From assembly GCF_019636155.1 (NCBI RefSeq), contig NZ_JAHBYB010000012.1:1-64000 (forward strand): a DNA stretch of 64,000 nt, in the 5' to 3' direction. Numbering within the stretch: position 1 is the stretch's first letter; the number at the start of each line of letters is the position of its first letter. This DNA comes from Brevundimonas sp. (lineage in GTDB: Bacteria; Pseudomonadota; Alphaproteobacteria; Caulobacterales; Caulobacteraceae). A model generated the notes under the pieces. It saw only the letters and a program-made list of their open reading frames with translations. It ran no database searches and had not been told where the DNA came from. Shown here piece after piece: positions 34,927 to 44,079 of the stretch. A program made the translations under genes and the position numbers.

Positions 34927-36005
34927 GGCCGGATCACCTCGTCGGCCGCGAAGTCATGGGCCGCCGCCTGGCCCAGCAGCGACCAGTACAGGCCCGGCGT
35001 CAGACCTTCGCCCGCGCGCTTGGCCGTCAGATTGTCCGGCGTGAAGACCTCACCCGCACGGATCGGCCGGGCCGCGACCAGAACCCGCCGCGCCACGGCC
35101 ATATTGGCGATCTCCGCCGGCTGGGGCGTCTTGTGCGCAGACCCCAGGGTCTCAAAGACCCGCCGGACGCCGCGCACCAGTTCGGCCATCTCTTGCGGCT
35201 CCAGAGAGGCGGCGTGATCCGGCCCCTCCATGGCCCGCGACAGGGTCAGGTGCTTCTCGATCACCACGGCGCCGCGCGCCACGGCCGCCAGGGCGATGTC
35301 CAGCCCCAGGGTATGGTCCGAATACCCCGGCCGGACCCCCAGCGCCGCATAGGCGTCCAGCACTCTCAGGTTCGCTTGATCGTGGGGGGCCGGATACTGG
35401 GTCGTGCACTGCATGACCACCGTCTCGCCCAGCACCGCATCCGCCTCCGGCGCCGCCAGGGCCGCCTCGAACGCCGCCAGCGACGGCGTCTCCGACGCCT
35501 CCGCCAGCCGGGCGAAGGCCAGGACGCCCAGGGCGCGGCGCACCTCCGCTATCGTCGCCATGCCGGTGGACAGCAGGATCGGCCGTCCCAGCCGCGCCAG
35601 GTCCAGCAGCAGGGGCAGGTTGGTCAGTTCGCCCGACCCGACCTTGATCCGCCTCATCCCTACTTCGTCCACCAGGAACCGGGCCGAACCCACGTCGAAC
35701 GGCGTCGACAGGAATCCGACGCCCGCCGCTTCCGCCGCCCGCGCCGCCCGCTTCAGATCCGGCCGGGGCAGGGCCAGGGCCTCCAGCATGGCCTTCTGCG
35801 CCTCTCCGGCCCCGGCTCGCGCCTGATAGGTCGCGGTCGAGGCCGTGGCCGTCACCAGGTCATCAGGATCAAAGGTCTGAAATTTAACAGTGTCCGCCTG
35901 CGCGATGGCGGCGGCTTCGACCAGGTCCAGCGCCAGGTCGCCGCGGCCGTTATGGTTGACCCCGGCCTCGGCGATCACTTCACATCGGGCGTCGGCGTCG
36001 CTCAT
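34923..36005 (-). CDS. neuB: Nonulosonic acid synthase (NeuB/LegI family)
   Basis: A 360-residue synthase that condenses the hexosamine product of NeuC/LegG with phosphoenolpyruvate. N-terminal motif EVIAEAGVNHNGRGDLA, then TVKFQTFDPDDL, KVGSGELTNLPLLLDLARLG, and GYSDHTLGLDIALAAVARGA with VVIEKHLTLSRAMEGPDHA. A SAF/antifreeze-like domain ends the protein (RPIRAGEVFTPDNLTAKRAG). ATG 36005 gives the usual N-terminus. It is first in the minus-strand unit and divergent from the OmpA gene across 236 bases. Confidence 0.92.
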   Translation of the reverse strand: MSDADARCEVIAEAGVNHNGRGDLALDLVEAAAIAQADTVKFQTFDPDDLVTATASTATYQARAGAGEAQKAMLEALALPRPDLKRAARAAEAAGVGFLSTPFDVGSARFLVDEVGMRRIKVGSGELTNLPLLLDLARLGRPILLSTGMATIAEVRRALGVLAFARLAEASETPSLAAFEAALAAPEADAVLGETVVMQCTTQYPAPHDQANLRVLDAYAALGVRPGYSDHTLGLDIALAAVARGAVVIEKHLTLSRAMEGPDHAASLEPQEMAELVRGVRRVFETLGSAHKTPQPAEIANMAVARRVLVAARPIRAGEVFTPDNLTAKRAGEGLTPGLYWSLLGQAAAHDFAADEVIRP

Positions 36006-36115
36006 CCGTCGTGTCTTAGGCGGGTCAGGGGCGGGTCTCAACGGTCCAGAGCGACGCCAGGGGCGCCCGAAACCCGGAGTCGCCGGGGGATTTCGCCTGT
36101 AGCTTCAACGCCACG

Positions 36116-36139
36116 CTTTCGCCTTTCCTGTGGCGAAAG
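36116..36139. repeat. Perfect 8-bp hairpin in the neuB-ompA divergent region
   Basis: CTTTCGCC (36116-36123) and GGCGAAAG (36132-36139) flank an 8-base loop. It lies roughly midway between two divergent starts, so it could be an operator or a leader hairpin of the porin mRNA. The remaining 236-base region shows no gene and no clear -10/-35 pair. Confidence 0.5.
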
Positions 36140-36241
36140 GCCAAGTTTGCTGCTCGACCTGCTGCGACAAGGCTGTTAAAGCACAATCAGGCGGCGAACC
36201 CGCCGCGAAAGAATAATTATGGCTGCGGAGGGCTGATCCCT

Positions 36242-37408
36242 ATGCGAATTAAAAATGTGATTCTGGCATCCAGCGCGGCGGCGGCCCTCGCCCTGTCGGC
36301 TGGTGCTGCTTCGGCCCAGGTGCCGGGATGGTATGGCGCGGCTGACGCGGGCTATCATCAGATGGACGACGCCAATCTGGAGTCGTCGACGACCGGTGCG
36401 AACTGGAACTGGGAAGTGAACAGCGGCTGGGCGGCTTTTGGCCGTCTGGGCTATCGCTTCGATCCGAACTGGCGCGTCGAGCTGGAAGGCGGCTATCGCT
36501 CGGGCGACATCGGCCGCGTTCGCGCGGTGACGGGTCCGCAGGGCCTGTGCAACGTGACCCCGGCTTCGGGCGCCTGCTATTCGCCGGAAGGCGACATGAC
36601 CTCGATGACGGTCATGGCCAACATCATCTACGACTTCGGCTGGGAAGGCTGGGGCGTGCGTCCGTTCGTGGGCGTCGGTGTCGGCGTGAACAAGGTCAAC
36701 CTGGACGTGGTGGGCCGTCAGCGTCAGAACCGTCCGGCCTATCTGGCCGCCGACGACAGCTCGACCCGCTTCGCGGCCCAGGCCATCGCCGGCCTGAGCT
36801 GGCAGGTCAGCGACCGCACCAACATCGACCTGACCTACCGCTATCTGAGCGGCGACATGCAGGTGGCCAGCCTGTCTTCGGGCACCGGCACGGCGACGCA
36901 GTTCGGCACCTGGGACGGCGACTATGACCAGTCGCACACGGTGAGCCTGGGTCTGCGCTATGCGTTCGGCGCTCCGGAGGCTCCGCCCCCGCCGCCGCCG
37001 CCTCCGCCCCCGCCGCCGCCTCCCCCGCCGCCTCCGCCGCCTCCGCCCCCGCCGCCGCCTCCGCCGGCTCCGACGGCGCGGCAGTTCGTGGTCTATTTCG
37101 ACTGGGATCGCTCGGACCTGACGGCCGAGGCCCGCTCGGTGGTGACCCAGGCGGCCAACTACGCCAAGTCGGGCAACCCGACCCGCGTGCTGGTGGTCGG
37201 CCACGCCGACACCTCGGGCTCGGCCGCCTATAACGTCGGCCTGTCCAACCGCCGCGCCCGCACCGTCGCGGACGCCCTGGTCGCCCAGGGTGTGAACGGC
37301 GGCGTGATCGCTCTGGACGGCAAGGGCGAAACCCAGCTGGCCCGCGCCACCGCCGATGGCGTCCGCGAGCCGCTGAACCGCCGCGCAACCATCGACATCA
37401 ACTTCTGA
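36242..37408 (+). CDS. ompA: OmpA-family outer membrane porin with a long polyproline hinge
   Basis: A 388-residue outer-membrane protein. The signal peptide ends ALSAGAASA (residue about 22). An eight-strand barrel follows (GWYGAADAGYHQMDD; SGWAAFGRLGYRFDPNWRVE; SVSLGLRYAFG-like end near residue 242). A run of 28 consecutive prolines (36983-37066) forms the hinge, and then an OmpA C-terminal peptidoglycan-binding domain (VVGHADTSGSAAYNVGLSNR, then RARTVADALV). It anchors the outer membrane to the wall. GGAGGG lies upstream of ATG 36242. Codon use (GGC, CGT, GCT) suggests strong expression. It is followed by a clear terminator. Confidence 0.9.
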   Translation: MRIKNVILASSAAAALALSAGAASAQVPGWYGAADAGYHQMDDANLESSTTGANWNWEVNSGWAAFGRLGYRFDPNWRVELEGGYRSGDIGRVRAVTGPQGLCNVTPASGACYSPEGDMTSMTVMANIIYDFGWEGWGVRPFVGVGVGVNKVNLDVVGRQRQNRPAYLAADDSSTRFAAQAIAGLSWQVSDRTNIDLTYRYLSGDMQVASLSSGTGTATQFGTWDGDYDQSHTVSLGLRYAFGAPEAPPPPPPPPPPPPPPPPPPPPPPPPPPPPAPTARQFVVYFDWDRSDLTAEARSVVTQAANYAKSGNPTRVLVVGHADTSGSAAYNVGLSNRRARTVADALVAQGVNGGVIALDGKGETQLARATADGVREPLNRRATIDINF

Positions 37409-37475
37409 GACCCTTGAGAGGGAGCCGGTCACCTGGCTCCCGATCATGGGCTGGAAGCGTCGATGACGACTTCGG

Positions 37476-37510
37476 AAGCCGCCGCTCCTCACGGGGCGGC
37501 GGTTTTCTTT
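37476..37510 (+). terminator. Intrinsic terminator of the OmpA gene
   Basis: The stem CCGCCGC (37479-37485) pairs with GCGGCGG (37496-37502), extended by a G-T and two A-T pairs. TTTTCTTTTT follows. It lies about 70 bases after the stop codon. Confidence 0.85.
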
Positions 37511-37556
37511 TTGGGCTGCGTTCCCGTTGAGTGTTGGCAGGGTCCTGACATTCCGT

Positions 37557-37603
37557 TTCCCCGGCATTGGCGGCTACGCGCCGCCCTTCGGGTCGCCGGG
37601 GAA
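37557..37603. repeat. REP-like palindromic element, third copy
   Basis: The outer arms TTCCCCGGC (37557-37565) and GCCGGGGAA (37595-37603) are exact complements. The core 37561-37607 matches 12768-12814 at 44 of 47 positions, so both belong to one dispersed family. It lies in the 365-base space between the ompA and cysNC stop codons. The rest of that space holds only the terminator. Confidence 0.7.
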
Positions 37604-37773
37604 GCGGTGAAATCCAATCCCCAGCACCTAATGGGAAAACAGCCCTTTCTTGACCCCATTCCCATCGCGCCGCAGCGGGCGGCGGAGTTCCTCATGGTGC
37701 ATCGATCCTGCTCCTGACCGCTCAGGATGCAGCCTTCAGGCGTCCATGCGCCCGGTTCGCCGTGCGAGACCGA

Positions 37774-39609
37774 TCAGGGCGCCAGCCGGCCTACGGCCTT
37801 GAGGGCGGCGATCACCTGGTCCGCCGCGGCCTCGACCGTCTGGCCGCCGGCGTCCAGATGTAGTTCCGGCGTCTCCGGCGCCTCATAGGGGCTGTCGATG
37901 CCGGTGAAATTCTTCAGCTCACCCGCCCGCGCCTTGGCGTAGAGCCCCTTGACGTCCCGCGCCTCGACCGTGGCCAGGGGCGCATCGACGAAGATCTCGA
38001 AGAACTCGCCCTCGCCCATCATCTCGCGCGCCATCCGCCGTTCCGCCGCGAAGGGCGAGATCAGGGCGACCAGGACGATCAGGCCGGCGTCGGCCATCAG
38101 GCGCGCCACCTCGGCCGCCCGGCGCACATTCTCCACCCGGTCGGCGGCGGTGAAACCCAGGTCCCGGTTCAGCCCGTGGCGCAGATTGTCCCCGTCGATC
38201 AGATAGCAATGCCGCCCCTCGGCCGTCAGCCGGGCCTCGACGGCATTGGCGATGGTCGACTTGCCCGAGCCCGACAGCCCGGTCAGCCAGGCCACCGTCG
38301 GCTTTTGCCCCTTGGCCAGGGCGCGGCGGGCCCGGTCCACGCTCAGCGACTGGCGATGGATGTTGTGGGCGCGGCGCAGGGCGAAACGGATCATCCCCGC
38401 CCCCACCGTGGCCCGCGTCTCCCGGTCGATCAGGATGAAGCCGCCCAGGTCCCGGCTCTGCGCATAGGGGGCGAAGGCGACCTCGCGCGACAGGGCCAGG
38501 TGGCAGACCCCGATCTCGTTCAGCGCCAGGCTGCGCGCCGCCAGGGGCTCCAGGCTGTTGACGTCGATGCGATGGCGGATGTCGGTGACCTGGCCCCCGC
38601 ATGAGGCGGTCCCGATCTGGATGTCATAGACCCGGCCCGGCAGCATGGCCGCATCGGCCATCCAGACGATCACGGCCTCGAACTGATCGGCCGCCTCCAG
38701 CGGGTCGCCGGCCGCCGCCAGGACATCGCCGCGCGCCACATCGACATCGGCGTCCAGGGTCACGGCGATGGACGCCTGGTCGCCCGCCTGTTCGACGGCC
38801 TCTCCCGAAAAGGTCAGGGCGCGGACCGCCGCCTCCCGGCCTGACGGCTCGACCCGCAGCCGGTCGCCGACCGCCACCCGGCCCTGGGCGATCCGGCCCA
38901 GATAGGCGCGATCGTCCCCGACCTTGCGCACCAGCTGCACCGGCATGCGGAAGGCGCCGTCGCCCGCCTGGGCGCCCGCCAGGGTCTCCAGCGTCTCCAG
39001 CAGCGGCGCCCCGTCGAACCAGGGCGTGCGCGCGTTGCGGCTGACCACATTGTCCCCGTCCCGGCCGCTCAGGGGAATGGGCAGGACGGTCGTCAGCCCG
39101 ATCTGCTCGGCAAAGGCCTGGAACTGGGCCACGGCGGCCTCGAAGGCGGCGCGGTCCCAGGCGACCAAGTCCATTTTGGTCACCGCCAGCACCACCGAAC
39201 GGACCCCCAGCAGGGCGCAGAGGAAGGCGTGGCGCCGCGTCTGGACCAGGACCCCCTTGCGCGCATCCACCAGGACCACGGCCGCGTCGGCGGTCGAGGC
39301 GGCGGTGACCATGTTGCGGGTGTACTGTTCGTGCCCCGGGGTGTCGGCGACGATGAATTTGCGCCGCTCGGTCGAGAAGTAGCGATAGGCCACATCGATG
39401 GTGATGCCCTGTTCGCGTTCGGCCAGCAGCCCATCCACCAGGAAGGAATAGTCCGGCCCGCCCGGCCCCGTCGGCAGGGCCGCGATCTGGTCGTCCGGCA
39501 CGGCCCCGGCCTCGGCCAGCAGCCGGCCGATCAGGGTCGACTTGCCGTCGTCGACCGAGCCGCAGGTGATGAAGCGCAGGGTGTCGGAGGCGGGCGGACG
39601 GGTCGGCAT
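37774..39609 (-). CDS. cysNC: Bifunctional sulfate adenylyltransferase large subunit / APS kinase
   Basis: A 611-residue fusion. The N-terminal GTPase ([32 protein letters not shown]; NKxD-like TKMDLVAWD) with beta-barrel domains is CysN. From about residue 435, [18 protein letters not shown] and [17 protein letters not shown] mark the CysC APS kinase. It makes APS with CysD and then PAPS. ATG 39609 overlaps the cysD stop by four bases. PAPS serves sulfate assimilation or sulfation of glycans; no cysH or sulfotransferase is in the window. Confidence 0.95.
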   Translation of the reverse strand: MPTRPPASDTLRFITCGSVDDGKSTLIGRLLAEAGAVPDDQIAALPTGPGGPDYSFLVDGLLAEREQGITIDVAYRYFSTERRKFIVADTPGHEQYTRNMVTAASTADAAVVLVDARKGVLVQTRRHAFLCALLGVRSVVLAVTKMDLVAWDRAAFEAAVAQFQAFAEQIGLTTVLPIPLSGRDGDNVVSRNARTPWFDGAPLLETLETLAGAQAGDGAFRMPVQLVRKVGDDRAYLGRIAQGRVAVGDRLRVEPSGREAAVRALTFSGEAVEQAGDQASIAVTLDADVDVARGDVLAAAGDPLEAADQFEAVIVWMADAAMLPGRVYDIQIGTASCGGQVTDIRHRIDVNSLEPLAARSLALNEIGVCHLALSREVAFAPYAQSRDLGGFILIDRETRATVGAGMIRFALRRAHNIHRQSLSVDRARRALAKGQKPTVAWLTGLSGSGKSTIANAVEARLTAEGRHCYLIDGDNLRHGLNRDLGFTAADRVENVRRAAEVARLMADAGLIVLVALISPFAAERRMAREMMGEGEFFEIFVDAPLATVEARDVKGLYAKARAGELKNFTGIDSPYEAPETPELHLDAGGQTVEAAADQVIAALKAVGRLAP

Positions 39610-40532
39610 CAGAAATAGCCCTCCGCCTTCTTCTTCTCCATCGATCCCGCCTGGTCGCTGTCGATCAGCCGGCCCTGGCGTTCGGAACTGCGCGAGGCGC
39701 GCATCTCGGCGATCACGGCCTCCAGCGTCGTCGCCGTGCTCTCGATCGCGCCCGACAGCGGATAACAGCCCAGGGTGCGGAAGCGGACCGACCGGATTTC
39801 GGGCGTCTCGCCGGGCGCCAGCCGCATCCGGTCGTCATCGACCATGATCCAGACGCCGTCGCGCCGTACGACCGGGCGCGGGGCGGCGAAATACAGCGGC
39901 ACGACCGGGATGTCTTCGGCGGCGATGTAGTCCCAGACGTCCAGTTCGGTCCAGTTGGACAGGGGGAAGACCCGCATGCTCTCGCCCGGCTGGATGCGGG
40001 CGTTGTAGAGGCTCCACAGTTCGGGCCTCTGGCGGCGCGGGTCCCAGCGATGGCCGGGGCCCCGGAAGCTGAACACCCGCTCCTTGGCGCGGCTGGCCTC
40101 CTCGTCGCGCCGGGCGCCGCCGATGGCCGCGTCGAAGCCGTGCAGGTCCAGCGCCTGCTTCAGCCCTTGCGTCTTCCAGATGTCGGTGTGAACGGCCGAT
40201 CCATGGTCGAAGGGATTGATCCCCCGATCCAGGCCTTCGGGGTTGGAATGGACCAGCAGCTCCATCCCGCTTTCGGCCGCCATCCGGTCGCGCAGGGCGT
40301 ACATGTCGCGGAATTTCCACGTCGTATCGACATGCAGCAGCGGGAACGGCGGGGGCAGGGGAGCGAAGGCCTTCTTCGCCAGATGCAGCAGGGCGGCCGA
40401 ATCCTTGCCGATGGAATAGAGCAGCACCGGACGCGCGCACTGGGCCGCCACCTCCCGCAGGATGTGGATGCTCTCGGCCTCCAGCCGCGCCAGGCGGCCC
40501 AGGCGGCTCGCGGGATCGGTCCCCTCGGTCAT
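39609..40532 (-). CDS. cysD: Sulfate adenylyltransferase small subunit
   Basis: A 307-residue ATP-sulfurylase small subunit of the PAPS reductase-like fold. Motifs: [20 protein letters not shown] (PP-loop), [59 protein letters not shown] and the C-terminal [20 protein letters not shown]. It works with CysN to form APS in the cytosol. It is divergent from the UDP-glucose dehydrogenase gene across 95 bases. Confidence 0.96.
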   Translation of the reverse strand: MTEGTDPASRLGRLARLEAESIHILREVAAQCARPVLLYSIGKDSAALLHLAKKAFAPLPPPFPLLHVDTTWKFRDMYALRDRMAAESGMELLVHSNPEGLDRGINPFDHGSAVHTDIWKTQGLKQALDLHGFDAAIGGARRDEEASRAKERVFSFRGPGHRWDPRRQRPELWSLYNARIQPGESMRVFPLSNWTELDVWDYIAAEDIPVVPLYFAAPRPVVRRDGVWIMVDDDRMRLAPGETPEIRSVRFRTLGCYPLSGAIESTATTLEAVIAEMRASRSSERQGRLIDSDQAGSMEKKKAEGYF

Positions 40533-40627
40533 GGCTTCGTCCGTCGCAGACCCGGCGTCGCTTCACAAGAGGGCGGCCGGGCGGTATTCCGGCCGCCACG
40601 CTTCAAAGGGCCGCCCGAGGGAACGCC

Positions 40628-41929
40628 ATGCGCATCGCCATGATCGGAACGGGCTATGTCGGCCTGGTGTCCGGCGCCTGTTTCGCCGACTTCGGCCACA
40701 CCGTCGTCTGCGTCGACAAGGATGCGGGCAAGATCGAACGGCTGAACCGCGGCGAGATGCCGATCTACGAGCCGGGGCTGGACGACCTGGTGGCCGCCAA
40801 TGTGCGCGACGGCCGCCTGTCGTTCGCGGTGGACGGGGCCGAGGCGATCCGCTCGGCCGATGCGGTCTTCATCGCCGTGGGCACCCCTTCGCGCCGGGGC
40901 GACGGCCATGCGGACCTGAGCTTCGTCTATGCGGTGGCCCAGGAGGTCGCCGACCTGATGGACGGCTTCACCGTGGTGGTGACCAAGTCGACCGTGCCGG
41001 TCGGCACCGGCGACGAGATCGAGCGGATCATCCGCGAGCGCCGTCCCGACGCCGATTTCGCCGTGGTCTCCAACCCCGAATTCCTGCGCGAGGGCGCCGC
41101 CATCGGCGATTTCAAGCGGCCCGACCGGGTCGTGGTCGGGGTCGAAAACGACCGCGCGCGCGGCGTGATGGGCGAGATCTATCGTCCGCTGAACCTGAAC
41201 GAGACGCCGATCCTGTTCACCGGGCGGCGGACGTCGGAACTGATCAAATACGCCGCCAACGCCTTCCTGGCGCTGAAGATCACCTTCATCAACGAGATGG
41301 CCGACCTGTGCGAAAAGGTCGGGGCCGACGTCCAGCAGGTGGCCAAGGGCATCGGCCTGGACAACCGGATCGGGTCGAAATTCCTGCACGCCGGGCCCGG
41401 CTACGGCGGCTCCTGCTTCCCCAAGGACACCCTGGCCCTGGTCCGTACGGCGACCGACGCCGGCAGCCCGGTTCGCCTGGTCGAGACGACGGTGGCCGTC
41501 AACGATGCGCGCAAGAAGGCCATGGCCGGGCGGGTCGAGACGGCCCTGGGCGACCTGAAGGACAAGACCGTCGCCCTGCTGGGCCTGACGTTCAAGCCGA
41601 ACACCGACGACATGCGCGACGCCCCGTCTCTGGACGTGGCGCCGGCCCTGATCGCGGCCGGGGCGACGGTCCAGGCCTTCGATCCCGAAGGCATGCACGA
41701 GGCCTCCAAGGTGCTGGAGGGCGTCCAGTTCAAGGACGGCCCCTATGAGGCGGTCCAGGGCGCTGATGCGGTGGTCATCCTGACCGAATGGGACCAGTTC
41801 CGGGCGCTGGATCTGGACCGGGTCAAGCTGTTGCTGCGCCAGCCGGTGATGGTGGACCTGAGGAATGTCTACAAGCCCGACGACATGCGGGCGCGGGGCT
41901 TCCGCTACAGTTCGATCGGCCGGGCCTGA
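40628..41929 (+). CDS. ugd: UDP-glucose 6-dehydrogenase
   Basis: A 433-residue enzyme that oxidises UDP-glucose to UDP-glucuronate with two NAD. The N-terminal motif is IAMIGTGYVGLVSGACFADF. NPEFLREGAAIGDF, the YAANAFLALKITFINEMADL helix, and the catalytic cysteine in GPGYGGSCFPKDTLAL are all present. The C-terminal domain (LLGLTFKPNTDDMRDAPSLD) is intact. UDP-glucuronate can feed capsule or other surface glycans made nearby. GAGGGA lies ahead of ATG 40628. Confidence 0.96.
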   Translation: MRIAMIGTGYVGLVSGACFADFGHTVVCVDKDAGKIERLNRGEMPIYEPGLDDLVAANVRDGRLSFAVDGAEAIRSADAVFIAVGTPSRRGDGHADLSFVYAVAQEVADLMDGFTVVVTKSTVPVGTGDEIERIIRERRPDADFAVVSNPEFLREGAAIGDFKRPDRVVVGVENDRARGVMGEIYRPLNLNETPILFTGRRTSELIKYAANAFLALKITFINEMADLCEKVGADVQQVAKGIGLDNRIGSKFLHAGPGYGGSCFPKDTLALVRTATDAGSPVRLVETTVAVNDARKKAMAGRVETALGDLKDKTVALLGLTFKPNTDDMRDAPSLDVAPALIAAGATVQAFDPEGMHEASKVLEGVQFKDGPYEAVQGADAVVILTEWDQFRALDLDRVKLLLRQPVMVDLRNVYKPDDMRARGFRYSSIGRA

Positions 41930-41933
41930 CGCC

Positions 41934-42104
41934 TCAGCCGGCGGTGCGGACCAGGACCACGCCGGTTGCGGGCTCTGCGGCGGTGGAGGCGGCGCGGTTC
42001 ACGAAAGGTCCGCCGATGGCGATGACCAGGGCGGCGACGACGACGGCCGAGGCCACGGCGGTGGCGGCCAGTTTCAGACCCTGCGCCAGTTCCTGATCGT
42101 CCAC
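41934..42104 (-). CDS. Small single-span membrane protein
   Basis: A 56-residue reading frame from GTG 42104, with GGGGGGAACG directly upstream. It has one hydrophobic helix (KLAATAVASAVVVAALVIAI) and a short Ala/Thr-rich tail. I do not recognise it. A longer frame to 42203 is possible, but its extra N-terminal part looks non-coding. It is convergent with ugd, four bases from its stop. Confidence 0.5.
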   Translation of the reverse strand: MDDQELAQGLKLAATAVASAVVVAALVIAIGGPFVNRAASTAAEPATGVVLVRTAG

Positions 42105-42240
42105 CGTTCCCCCCGGAATCGCATCCGGACGCCAAGGACCATTTTCGCGCGCTGGGCGCAAGTCACGGAACGGTGTGTCGCAAAAGGCGAAACGGGCGAC
42201 CATCGCTGGCCGCCCGTCCCATCTGTGGTCTTCTATTCGA

Positions 42241-42915
42241 TCAGCCGGTGAAGGGGCGGATCAGGATTTCGACGCGCCGGTTCTGGGCGCGTCCGGCCGG
42301 GGTGCCGTTGTCGGCGATGGGGCTGCGGCTGCTGACGCCCTGAACGAACAGTCGCTCGCGCATCACGCCGCGGTCGATCAGATAGCCGGCGACCGAGGAG
42401 GCCCGGCGTTCCGACAGGGGCTGGTTGATGGCGTCGCCGCCCGAGGAATCGGTGTGGCCGATCACATCGACCATCGACCGATCATATTCCTGCAGCACCC
42501 GCGCCACGTCATCCAGGGTGGACAGGAAGCGACTGTCGATCGTCGACTGGTTGGTGGCGAAGGTCACGTCGGCGGGCATCCGCAGCACCAGGTTGTCGCC
42601 CTGGCGGGCCACGCCGACGCCGGTGCCGGACAGTTCGGCCTCCATCGCGCGCTGCTGGCGGTCCATATAGTTGCCGACCGCGCCCCCGGCCAGGGCGCCC
42701 ACGCCCGCGCCGATCAGGGCGTTCTTGCGGCCCTGTTCGCCATTGGACGTATTGGTCAGATAGCCCAGCAGGGCGCCGGCGGCGGCGCCGGCCAGGACGC
42801 CGGTGCCGGTGTTGTTGCGCTGGGGCGCGGAACGATAGGGGTCGGTGGTGGTGCAGGCCGAGGCGCCCAGGAGGGCGGCGATCGAGACGCTGACAAGGGC
42901 CAGTCTGGCGCGCAT
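42241..42915 (-). CDS. OmpA-family outer-membrane lipoprotein with glycine-zipper
   Basis: A 224-residue lipoprotein. The signal ends with a lipobox, LLGASAC (Cys about 21). A glycine-zipper stretch follows (GVLAGAAAGALLGYLTNTSN; ALIGAGVGALAGGAVGNYMD), then an OmpA C-terminal domain (DVIGHTDSSGGDAINQPLSE, then RRASSVAGYL) that binds peptidoglycan. The layout is that of YiaD-like proteins. GGAGC lies upstream of ATG 42915. It is divergent from the oxygenase gene. Confidence 0.85.
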   Translation of the reverse strand: MRARLALVSVSIAALLGASACTTTDPYRSAPQRNNTGTGVLAGAAAGALLGYLTNTSNGEQGRKNALIGAGVGALAGGAVGNYMDRQQRAMEAELSGTGVGVARQGDNLVLRMPADVTFATNQSTIDSRFLSTLDDVARVLQEYDRSMVDVIGHTDSSGGDAINQPLSERRASSVAGYLIDRGVMRERLFVQGVSSRSPIADNGTPAGRAQNRRVEILIRPFTG

Positions 42916-43074
42916 GGGATTTTGCTCCGAATAGCGGGTTGCGGAAAAACGCGGGCTTACGGTGAAGGTTCCAACCTGTATCACAGGTGAATGGCCCCTC
43001 CGCTTTGCCATCAGGCCGCCACAGGGCGTATGGAAACAGCAATCGATCCCGTTTCGTCCCGCCGCGAGCCCCGC

Positions 43075-44022
43075 ATGACCGCCGTCAAATCCGCCATCGA
43101 CCCGGTGTCGATGTCCCTGCACGACCAGGACTTCCAGGCCTTCGCCGACGCCCTGGGCGCCTCGTTCAAACGCTATGGCTTCGCCGTCATCGCCGACCAC
43201 GGCCTGGACCAGGCCATGCTGGACGCGGCCCTGGACGACGCCAAGATGTTCTTCGCCCTGCCGGAGCCGACCAAGCGCAAATACCATGTGCCGGGCACGG
43301 GCGGGGCGCGTGGCCTGACCCCCTTCGGCGTCGAGGCGGCCAAGGGCGCCGCGGCGGTGGACCTGAAGGAATTCTGGCACGTCGGCCGCGAACTGCCCCA
43401 GGACCACCCCTATCGCAAATACATGCGCGACAACCTGTGGCCGACCGAGATTCCGGGCTTTAAGGCCCATCTGTACGGCATGTTCACGGCCATGGACGAC
43501 CTGGGCCGCAAGGTGCTGAAGGCCATCGCCCGCTATCTGGACCTGGGCGACGACTATTTCGAGGACAAGGTCCAGCTGGGCAATTCCGTGCTGCGGATGC
43601 TGCACTATCCGCCGGTCCCGGCCGACGCGCCCGGCGTGCGCGCCGGCGCCCATGAGGACATCAACGTCATCACCCTGCTGCTGGGCGCCGAGGAGGCGGG
43701 CCTGCAGCTGAAGGACGCCAACGGAGAGTGGCTGGACATCGCCCCGCCGCCGGGGGCCCTGGTGGTCAATATCGGCGACATGCTGCAGCGGCTGACCAAC
43801 CACGTCCTGCCGTCCACGACCCACCGGGTGGTCAATCCGGCGCCCGAGCGGCGGGGCTTCGCCCGCTATTCGACGCCCTTCTTCCTGCACTTCAACCCGG
43901 ACTTCGTGATCCAGACCCTGCCGTCCATGGTCACGCCCGACAATCCGGACCGCTACGAAGGCCGCGCCATCATGGCCGAGGACTTCCTGACCGAGCGGCT
44001 GAAGGAAATCCGCCTGATCTGA
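43075..44022 (+). CDS. Isopenicillin-N-synthase-like 2-oxoglutarate/Fe(II) oxygenase
   Basis: A 315-residue non-haem iron oxygenase. The DIOX N domain (ADALGASFKRYGFAVIADHG) is followed by the 2OG-Fe(II) core, with HEDINVITLLLG (His-x-Asp) and STTHRVVNPAPERRGFARYS (distal His and the Arg-x-Ser cofactor site). The family includes bacterial enzymes acting on small molecules; the substrate is unknown. ATG 43075 is chosen by similarity of the N-terminus; ATG 43030 is also possible. Neighbours give no pathway hint. Confidence 0.85.
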   Translation: MTAVKSAIDPVSMSLHDQDFQAFADALGASFKRYGFAVIADHGLDQAMLDAALDDAKMFFALPEPTKRKYHVPGTGGARGLTPFGVEAAKGAAAVDLKEFWHVGRELPQDHPYRKYMRDNLWPTEIPGFKAHLYGMFTAMDDLGRKVLKAIARYLDLGDDYFEDKVQLGNSVLRMLHYPPVPADAPGVRAGAHEDINVITLLLGAEEAGLQLKDANGEWLDIAPPPGALVVNIGDMLQRLTNHVLPSTTHRVVNPAPERRGFARYSTPFFLHFNPDFVIQTLPSMVTPDNPDRYEGRAIMAEDFLTERLKEIRLI

Positions 44023-44079
44023 GGCGGTCCGGGCCATGGCGCTCTCCCCAAGACGGGGCGACGGGGGTATGTGCCTCCC

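Noticed and set aside
36971-37080. The GC-rich repetitive tract as a CRISPR or mobile repeat
   Set aside because: It is an in-frame proline run inside an intact porin gene, with no spacers or terminal repeats.
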